Shown in pieces: positions 4,817 through 10,219 of a stretch of DNA of 10,219 nucleotides. The notes under the pieces were generated by a model that was not told where the DNA came from, did not search any database, and saw only the letters and a program-made list of their open reading frames with translations. The DNA is taken from assembly GCA_023489065.1 (NCBI GenBank), contig JAMDCL010000075.1, positions 1 to 10,219 of the forward strand, given 5' to 3'. Numbering within the stretch: position 1 is the stretch's first letter; each line of letters starts with the position of its first letter. The DNA comes from Deltaproteobacteria bacterium (lineage in GTDB: Bacteria > JAMCPX01). The translations under genes were made by a program, and so were the position numbers.

Positions 4817-6847
4817 CTATTTCACATGCACCCATATAGGGTTTGATGCTGCAAATCCACCGTCGTTTGTAAAGATTTCTACCCTATAAAAGCCAGATTT
4901 ATCAGCAGGATAGTCATAATCCAGAGAAGAATTATTGGATGATGCACGAATATAGCCGTCTTTAAACAATAGTATCTTCTGAATGTCGGGCGCATTTTCA
5001 GGTGCCTGGGCATAGGGTTCATAAGCAGCCCGAATATGAAGGTTATCGCCTCTGTGCACTGTTATTACAGAGCCCATGGGTTTATCATTAATAGTAAACG
5101 ACAGCATGGGTCCATTTGTCACATAAAACATACCCTTTTTGAAACCGTTTTCTATTGCGGATGGAGTAAATGATGTTGCATAAACATAATTTCTATATCT
5201 GCCTACTGCATACGGTGTGTGAGCATCGGAATCGGCTATACCGTAGAGATGCAAACCTGTTCTGTTCAGTTCATCCCACTTATCGAATGCTTTAACATTG
5301 ACCGGGTCCATTGGTATCTTGTTTCCATTCAGGATCTCTATGCCATCGTACCCTTTAAAGTTCCAATCCCTCCATTGCCGCATTTCAAGATAGGGATGAT
5401 TTACAAAGAACATGCCGCCCTGTGCATGGACATCATCTATCCAATGCTGGGGTGATAAAAACTCATATACCTTTTTATGAATAAACTGTGCATTGGCATG
5501 CCCCCATAATGGATTTGCTATCTCTTCTCCGGGGATACACAGAAAATCAGCACTCGACTGCGCCCTGCATGCGCCTGCCTGCGAAAACGTATTGTAGTCT
5601 GTCAGGCTGAGAATATCCAGTCCCTTGGCATGTGCTGCCTCTGTCATGTCCCGTACGGGGTAGTCCTCGGGATTAAAGCTGTAGACAGAGTGGTTGTGCA
5701 TGTCCGCACTATACCAGCCCGGTCCGTTGCAAAATACGTGTGTCCATGGGCCTTCTATATAATTGCCATTGACGAGGATAGCAGGGTAGATATAGAAATC
5801 ACCGCCCCTGAGAGCCTTTATTTTGAAGGCAAACGTGGAAGTACTGCCAGGATAGAGTGAATCAGATATCGATGTGTAGGGCTTACTTGTCATTATATCT
5901 TTCGGCGCAAACAAAACCAATCCGGTAACATGTTTCAGATTTCCGGATACATTTTTAACATAGACGGTATACAGAACAGACTTATTATTATCCGAGATCA
6001 CCGTATACGATGATGCAGTTATGAGTAAGCCGCTTTGTACCGCAAGGAAATTCTTATACTGACTGTCCGCGACCTTTTCATAATTCATGCCTGTTACTGA
6101 TCTTGTTGACAGTACTCTTGTAACGTTTAACGGCTGATCCGTCAGTTTAACTTCCATCATACTTGCTACCCAATTCCATTGATAAAAGAAATATGACGGA
6201 ACAAGATCACCGGTATAATAAAATCCTATAACCTGATTTGCCCTGCCGAGCATTGCCAGGTAAGGTTTTTGCGGAGAAATGGCATCCCGCGGACCTGTCG
6301 AAATATCGCCGGTACCCGGCACATAAAACAATATTGAATGGGTGTTTGTCTTAATCCTGTCGCCAACCCATGCACGCAGGCCATTTTTGGAAGACGTTAT
6401 CTGAGAATGTATCATGATGGTGCCGGCACCAAATACCCGGTACTCGGTGTCTACCTGAACAAACGGATGCTTCCTGGCATGTCCCGAGAAACTTACGGCA
6501 GTTATGTCGTTCCCGTCCGTAAATGTCCGATACCCGGTGTACTGTATTTGCTCAAAAGCAGGCTTTTCTTCCGTCATGGGGTTTTTCAATGCTACGTACG
6601 GTGCCGCTATGCTTGAGATGGTGTTTATCCATGCGCCATTGGAGAGATAGTTAATGTCTCCCTGTTTGTTTATCCCGGCATACAGTTTATCCCGGTGCAG
6701 TACAATGTCACGGCCGAGCACTTTTTGAGGCGATATCGTAAACCTGTATAATAATTTATGGCCGTATTCAGGCCAGATGAACCAGGCCTGTAATACTACG
6801 TATACCAAAACAAGGGCAACAAAAATATATTTTACTATTTTACGCAT
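4817..6847 (-). CDS. Membrane-anchored PHP-domain metallohydrolase, CehA/McbA-like
   Basis: 676 residues from ATG at 6847. An upstream in-frame ATG at 6925 was rejected because it would run 71 bp into the preceding gene and push the anchor inward. MRK plus a hydrophobic helix (about 6-24) gives N-in/C-out topology, so the bulk is predicted periplasmic. Residues 30-370 are probably beta-rich and resemble no family I can name. Residues 378-580 form the PHP domain: DMHNHS (His384, His386), LTDYN (Asp417, Tyr418), PGEE (439-442), GHANAQF (His450), NHPYLE (His484) and DSDAH (Asp541, His543). A beta-type tail follows to 676. PHP enzymes hydrolyse phosphoesters or, in CehA, carbamate esters; the substrate here is unknown. 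Motif II normally reads TDHN, so Tyr418 replaces a metal-ligand His. It is the last gene of the GGDEF/TPR operon. Confidence 0.85.
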   Translation of the reverse strand: MRKIVKYIFVALVLVYVVLQAWFIWPEYGHKLLYRFTISPQKVLGRDIVLHRDKLYAGINKQGDINYLSNGAWINTISSIAAPYVALKNPMTEEKPAFEQIQYTGYRTFTDGNDITAVSFSGHARKHPFVQVDTEYRVFGAGTIMIHSQITSSKNGLRAWVGDRIKTNTHSILFYVPGTGDISTGPRDAISPQKPYLAMLGRANQVIGFYYTGDLVPSYFFYQWNWVASMMEVKLTDQPLNVTRVLSTRSVTGMNYEKVADSQYKNFLAVQSGLLITASSYTVISDNNKSVLYTVYVKNVSGNLKHVTGLVLFAPKDIMTSKPYTSISDSLYPGSTSTFAFKIKALRGGDFYIYPAILVNGNYIEGPWTHVFCNGPGWYSADMHNHSVYSFNPEDYPVRDMTEAAHAKGLDILSLTDYNTFSQAGACRAQSSADFLCIPGEEIANPLWGHANAQFIHKKVYEFLSPQHWIDDVHAQGGMFFVNHPYLEMRQWRDWNFKGYDGIEILNGNKIPMDPVNVKAFDKWDELNRTGLHLYGIADSDAHTPYAVGRYRNYVYATSFTPSAIENGFKKGMFYVTNGPMLSFTINDKPMGSVITVHRGDNLHIRAAYEPYAQAPENAPDIQKILLFKDGYIRASSNNSSLDYDYPADKSGFYRVEIFTNDGGFAASNPIWVHVK

Positions 6848-6854
6848 CTTTGGA

Positions 6855-7295
6855 TTAATGTAGCGAGCGTTCCCGTTGTATATCGAGTTGCTTGAGCTGT
6901 TGTATTTTATTGAACAACACTGCATTTTCTGATTTGGTATCGTTCAGCACCTTTAATACCCTGTACCAGTTCTGGGCATCCTGATATCTGCTGTCATTCG
7001 GATATATGGTCATAAACCTCTTGAATTCACCCATTGCCTGTGCATAGTTAATATTCGGGTTGTCATAGTAAACAAGGGTATAAGCTATTGCAAACTGTGC
7101 ATCCGCAGCTATTTCGGAATCGGGATACTTTTGCAGGAGTGTTTTATAAGCGGCAATGGCATGTTCATATTTACCGGCTTTAAAGAGATTATCCGCATTG
7201 TAAAGCTCCGCCTCGTGGGGTGTCATGGCAGTGGCACATGCCTGGAGCAGCACCACGAACAGGAGAACCGCAATAACGCTGAATTTTCTTTTCAT
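6855..7295 (-). CDS. BamD-like TPR outer-membrane lipoprotein, short
   Basis: 146 residues. A signal peptide (basic MKRK, hydrophobic 5-17) ends in a lipobox LQAC with lipidated Cys20. Residue +2 is Ala, not Asp, so sorting to the outer membrane is expected by the E. coli rule. Residues about 28-108 form two tetratricopeptide-type units (YNADNLFKAGKYEHAIAAYK, then AMGEFKRFMTIYPNDSRYQDA) of the BamD/YbgF style. A charged helical tail (about 118-146) follows. BamD itself is about 245 residues, so this is a reduced relative, probably a protein-protein adaptor rather than the essential BAM subunit. Its ATG overlaps the stop of the GGDEF gene (ATGA, 4 bp), and the PHP gene starts 7 nt after its stop, so the three are translated together. 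Confidence 0.85.
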   Translation of the reverse strand: MKRKFSVIAVLLFVVLLQACATAMTPHEAELYNADNLFKAGKYEHAIAAYKTLLQKYPDSEIAADAQFAIAYTLVYYDNPNINYAQAMGEFKRFMTIYPNDSRYQDAQNWYRVLKVLNDTKSENAVLFNKIQQLKQLDIQRERSLH

Positions 7296-8722
7296 ACCTT
7301 TACCCTTTTATCTATCACATAATTACTTTTCTGGAACGTCTTGGCATAGTCTTTCAGCTCTGCTGCAATTTCAGAAACCTCCATCGGATCGGTCAACCTT
7401 CGCCGCTCATTCGTTACGACGGCTATCGAGAATGTAATTATCGGAAACTTTATTTCAACCCCCTGCCTGTTTTTGCCGATGATATAACCGTTTTCACGAT
7501 CTCTCGGATCGTAAAAATCGGGCATGCGGGCGTCAAATTGTTTTATAATTTCATTGCCGATCTCATGTATCCTTTCGGGTATCGTTATGACCACAAAATC
7601 ATCGCCGCCGATATGCCCTACGAAATCTCCCGGTCCCCCTTTCGCTCGGACAGCCTGCTCGATTATCTTTGCCGTTTCTTTTAAGACTATATTCCCGCGC
7701 GCATAGCCATATTGATCGTTAAATGCCTTAAAATTGTCGATGTCCAGCAAAAAAAATGCGAATATTTCCCCGGAATCAAGCCGCTTTTTCAGTATGTTTT
7801 CAATGGCGAGCCCGCCTGCGAGATGTGTTAGGGGACTGGCATCGAGATACATGCCTTCAAGCACTTTCAGCCTTTTACCCATGGAAACAAACGCCTTTGA
7901 AAGACTCCCTATCTCATCGGAGGTTCTTATTTTTGGTTCATAGTCGAAATCGCCTTCTGCTATATGCTCGGTGACAACGATGAGCTTATGGATGGACGAT
8001 GTGATGTGGTATGTCACCAATGAGCCGATGAGTACACCTACCGTTATACTGATAATCCAGAGAATGATGGTACGTAAGAGCACACTCGGCCCGATGACAC
8101 TGATGAGCCCCATCTTCAGTTCCTCATAATTTTTGGCATTTGCAGACATTTTTCCGAGCGAGGATGCAATTTTGTCAACCAGCCTTTTCAATTCGACATT
8201 CGAAATTAAGTATGCCTTCTTCATTTTGCCTGTTTTTACCAGATCTGTCTCCCGGGTAACTATCTCTTCATATTCTTTATAGAGCCTGTCTATCGTGCTC
8301 ACTTCCTGGAGTTCCTGAACCTCTTCTATCATCAATCCTTTGCTATTCCTTAAATCTTTCAGGACATTCAGCCATTGATGGAATTCCTTTCCCCGCTTCC
8401 AGAAGAGATCAATCATGTCATTGCTCCTCAGAATGAGGTACCTTTTTTCATAATTGTTCTGGTCCATAAGAGCATCATGCATCCTGTTTGTTGCCTTCTG
8501 TATGGTTATATCGATTGTCACGATACTGTTGTTGAGTTTTCTGAACTGCCGGAAACTGACCTCGGCATAAATGAAAAGGAATATCGAGGTTATAATCAGA
8601 ATAGCATAACCGATAAGCATCTTCTGCGTTAAGTTGAGCCGCATGAATATATTCATAGGGGAGACTTTTTTTGCCCATGAATACATACGGTGTACATAGT
8701 TCAGTAAAGATTGCAGTAACAT
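7292..8722 (-). CDS. Membrane HAMP-GGDEF protein (putative diguanylate cyclase, GGDDF variant)
   Basis: 476 residues. Helix TM1 (about 34-54), a roughly 160-residue helical periplasmic sensor region (about 55-210), TM2 (about 215-240), HAMP (about 240-292), and GGDEF domain (about 293-470). The GGDEF domain keeps the metal-binding LLDIDNFKAFND (325-336, Asp327), but the signature is GGDDF (372-376), with Asp for the usual Glu. The usual DPLTGLPNR start reads ASPLTHLAGG. The inhibitory I-site RxxD is GxxD (Gly363, Asp366), so product feedback through this site is not expected. GGDEF proteins make cyclic di-GMP from GTP; activity of this variant is uncertain. ATG 8722 has only a weak Shine-Dalgarno; Met13, Met23 and Met27 are alternative starts that keep both TMs. 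It heads an operon with a TPR lipoprotein and a PHP protein. Confidence 0.88.
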   Translation of the reverse strand: MLLQSLLNYVHRMYSWAKKVSPMNIFMRLNLTQKMLIGYAILIITSIFLFIYAEVSFRQFRKLNNSIVTIDITIQKATNRMHDALMDQNNYEKRYLILRSNDMIDLFWKRGKEFHQWLNVLKDLRNSKGLMIEEVQELQEVSTIDRLYKEYEEIVTRETDLVKTGKMKKAYLISNVELKRLVDKIASSLGKMSANAKNYEELKMGLISVIGPSVLLRTIILWIISITVGVLIGSLVTYHITSSIHKLIVVTEHIAEGDFDYEPKIRTSDEIGSLSKAFVSMGKRLKVLEGMYLDASPLTHLAGGLAIENILKKRLDSGEIFAFFLLDIDNFKAFNDQYGYARGNIVLKETAKIIEQAVRAKGGPGDFVGHIGGDDFVVITIPERIHEIGNEIIKQFDARMPDFYDPRDRENGYIIGKNRQGVEIKFPIITFSIAVVTNERRRLTDPMEVSEIAAELKDYAKTFQKSNYVIDKRVKV

Positions 8723-8766
8723 TTATTCCAAATAACAAAACCTTTGATTCTTGTCAAAATATCAGC

Positions 8767-8796
8767 AATTTATTGTTTTTTGTGTTATTTTGTCAC
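8767..8796 (-). promoter_or_regulatory. Candidate promoter of the GGDEF-TPR-PHP operon
   Basis: Minus-strand GTGACA (8791-8796, 5 of 6 matches to TTGACA), 18-nt spacer, TAAATT (8767-8772, 4 of 6). It leaves a leader of roughly 40 nt. A second candidate is a perfect TTGACA (8752-8757), 17 nt, TATTTG (8729-8734, 3 of 6). That one would start transcription at about the annotated ATG, which would favour a later start codon. Confidence 0.35.
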
Positions 8797-8920
8797 TATT
8801 GACTATAGAGATCATACTATTAATTTATAGAGTAGACATCCTGACATGTTATGCCTGTGATGAAGTTGGTCATGGCATCCTATCGCAATAGAGAAAAATA
8901 ACTATGATAGCGGTGTTGTC

Positions 8921-8949
8921 TTGACATTACATGAACAGATTGATAAGAA
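8921..8949 (+). promoter_or_regulatory. Candidate promoter of grpE-dnaK
   Basis: Perfect -35 TTGACA (8921-8926), 17-nt spacer and a poor -10 TAAGAA (8944-8949, 3 of 6 matches). It would start near 8956, just ahead of the Shine-Dalgarno GGAG (8965-8968). No CIRCE inverted repeat (TTAGCACTC-N9-GAGTGCTAA) and no sigma32-like CCCCAT -10 is visible in 8723-8973, so the heat-shock control mechanism is not evident. Confidence 0.35.
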
Positions 8950-8973
8950 AATGTTATTTAATATGGAGTTAAA

Positions 8974-9753
8974 ATGCCTTATAAAAAGAAAAAAAGAAGC
9001 AAGGACAATAAAATGACAAATAGTAACGATGAACAAAAGGACAAAGAACAGGTGAATCAGGAAACTGCCGGAGAAAATAAAGTTCCGGGAAATGACGTTT
9101 CAAATTCGGAGCAAAATGCAGCACCTGAAAGATCTGCAAGCGAATCGGAACCAGGCAGGGAAGAGCAGGAAGGTTTACAGGGGGAGGAGGGAGCTATTGC
9201 CGTTACGGGACAGGAAGAACCGGCATCGGCTGAATTGAATGATTTGAAAAATCAAATTCAGAATCTGAGTAAGGAATCTGCCGGCTATAAAGATAAGTGG
9301 TTAAGGGCTGAAGCAGATATGGAAAATTATAAGAAGAGGGTCCATAAAGAAAAGCTCGATCAGTTGAAATTCGGTTATGAAACTATCATACGCGAGATAC
9401 TGCCCGTCATAGATAACCTTGAGCGTGCCATCGAATATTCTAAGAAGCATGCTCAGAAGGATAGTCTCTACGAGGGCGTAGAACTGACCTTGAAACTTTT
9501 GAAAAAGGTCATTGAGGGGTTTGGTGTCAATACGATGAACACCGTCGGTCAGGTGTTCGATCCGAATTTCCATGAGGGCCTCGGTGTGGAAGAAGGCAAG
9601 GATTACGAAGATAATGTCATCGTGAAGGAAGTCGAGAAAGGTTACCTTTACAATGACCGCCTGATACGGCCTGCAAAGGTTATCGTGGGTAAAAAGGCAG
9701 CGCCGGACAAGGCCGGTGAACAACCGGAACTGGAGAAAGAACAGAATGCATAA
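8974..9753 (+). CDS. grpE: Nucleotide exchange factor GrpE
   Basis: 259 residues, longer than the roughly 190-200 typical of GrpE because of an N-terminal acidic, low-complexity extension (about 1-84, rich in Glu, Gln, Asn and Ser). GrpE speeds ADP release from DnaK in the cytoplasm. Residues about 85-135 form the long dimerising coiled coil (KWLRAEADMENYKKR at 108-122). 136-183 is the helical bundle (EILPVIDNLERAIEYSK at 141-157). 192-238 is the C-terminal beta domain that contacts DnaK (FDPNFHEGLG and EKGYLYNDRLIRPAKVIV). Start 8974 has GGAG with 5-nt spacing. Met14 at 9013, behind AAGGA, is a credible alternative that would remove a lysine-rich leader. dnaK follows after 22 bp. No hrcA precedes it. 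Confidence 0.95.
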   Translation: MPYKKKKRSKDNKMTNSNDEQKDKEQVNQETAGENKVPGNDVSNSEQNAAPERSASESEPGREEQEGLQGEEGAIAVTGQEEPASAELNDLKNQIQNLSKESAGYKDKWLRAEADMENYKKRVHKEKLDQLKFGYETIIREILPVIDNLERAIEYSKKHAQKDSLYEGVELTLKLLKKVIEGFGVNTMNTVGQVFDPNFHEGLGVEEGKDYEDNVIVKEVEKGYLYNDRLIRPAKVIVGKKAAPDKAGEQPELEKEQNA

Positions 9754-9775
9754 GGTTTCATTTTAGGGGGGATCC

Positions 9776-10219
9776 ATGGGAAGGACAATAGGTATCGATC
9801 TCGGAACTTCATATTCCTGCGTTGCTTATATGGAGGGTGATACACCTGTGGTTATTCCGAATGCAGAAGGCGGAAGAACGACCCCGTCCATGGTAGCGGT
9901 CAACGACAAGGGAACGCTCCTTATCGGCAATCTTGCAAAAAGGCAGGCAGTGACGAATGCCGAAAACACTGTTTTTGCCGTAAAAAGGCTCATCGGCAGA
10001 AAGTATAATGCCCCGGAAGTCGAGCAAACGAAGAAAATAGTATCGTATAAGATTATCCAGGCGGACAATGATGATGCCTGGGTCGAGATCAGCGGGAAAA
10101 AAATGAGTCCGTCGGAAATATCCGCATATATCCTGTCGAGGATGAAGGAGTATGCAGAGGATTTTCTCGGAGAAAAGATAGAGGATGCAGTCATTACCGT
10201 TCCGGCATATTTCAACGAC
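9776..10219 (+). CDS. dnaK: Molecular chaperone DnaK (Hsp70), N-terminal part (runs off right edge)
   Basis: Open frame of 148 codons from ATG 9776 to the window edge, preceded by a strong Shine-Dalgarno (AGGGGGG at 9765-9771). It is the start of the Hsp70 ATPase domain: [18 protein letters not shown] (4-21, phosphate-1 loop), [13 protein letters not shown] (29-41), [15 protein letters not shown] (68-82) and ITVPAYFND (140-148). It lies 22 bp after grpE in the usual grpE-dnaK order, so it is the operon partner that GrpE serves. The first loop reads GTSYSCVAY where most DnaK proteins read GTTNSCVAV, a modest departure. The substrate-binding domain is outside the window. Confidence 0.95.
   Translation, partial: MGRTIGIDLGTSYSCVAYMEGDTPVVIPNAEGGRTTPSMVAVNDKGTLLIGNLAKRQAVTNAENTVFAVKRLIGRKYNAPEVEQTKKIVSYKIIQADNDDAWVEISGKKMSPSEISAYILSRMKEYAEDFLGEKIEDAVITVPAYFND

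Noticed and set aside
6848..6925. Upstream ATG extending the PHP protein by 26 residues
   Set aside because: It would overlap the lipoprotein gene by 71 bp and place a polar Asn/Ser-rich stretch before the membrane anchor. ATG 6847 directly before RKIVKY fits a signal anchor.
8723..8973. CIRCE operator or sigma32 promoter ahead of grpE
   Set aside because: Neither the CIRCE arms nor a CCCCAT-type -10 is present on inspection of the whole gap.
1..10219. tRNA, rRNA, CRISPR array, insertion sequence or prophage genes
   Set aside because: No cloverleaf-like segment, regularly spaced repeats, transposase motif or phage protein was seen on either strand.

Overview
The window looks like a chromosomal segment of a Gram-negative bacterium. 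It encodes Kdo transferase (kdtA/waaA), the heptose adenylyltransferase of LPS inner-core synthesis, a lipoprotein with a lipobox, and GrpE/DnaK. Several traits resemble deep-branching proteobacterial lineages (Desulfobacterota, the former Deltaproteobacteria, or Nitrospirota): a stand-alone heptose adenylyltransferase, a PerR-type Fur protein, a GGDDF-type GGDEF protein, and a dispersed repeat of the 'IPAKAGI' type. That placement is an inference from gene style and has not been tested.

Layout. 1-618 (minus) is the N-terminal 206 codons of an exported PQQ-like beta-propeller protein that runs off the left edge. 619-1094 has no credible gene. It holds a promoter, a cluster of short palindromes and a nested inverted pair of REP/MITE-like repeats. 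1095-2797 (minus) carries, in transcription order, hldC/rfaE2, a UspA-type universal stress protein and rsmE. The uspA stop codon directly abuts the rsmE start, and uspA has its own promoter. A 258-bp divergent region separates hldC from perR (3056-3487, plus), which is followed by kdtA (3556-4809, plus). A redox/metal regulator therefore lies between two LPS inner-core genes.

kdtA converges, with only 7 bp between stop codons, on a tightly packed three-gene minus-strand unit (8722 down to 4817). This unit encodes a membrane HAMP-GGDEF protein with a variant GGDDF signature, a short BamD-like TPR lipoprotein, and a membrane-anchored, probably periplasmic, PHP-domain metallohydrolase of the CehA/McbA type. 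It is the least ordinary part of the window: a predicted cyclic-di-GMP or sensing protein coupled to two envelope proteins. The PHP domain has a Tyr where the motif-II metal-binding His is expected.

After a second divergent region, grpE (8974-9753) and the first 148 codons of dnaK (9776 to the right edge) form a chaperone operon on the plus strand. No hrcA gene lies directly upstream and no CIRCE operator is visible.

No tRNA, rRNA, CRISPR array, transposase or phage gene was seen. Most genes are ordinary housekeeping or envelope genes. The GGDEF/TPR-lipoprotein/PHP operon is the best candidate for an undescribed system.
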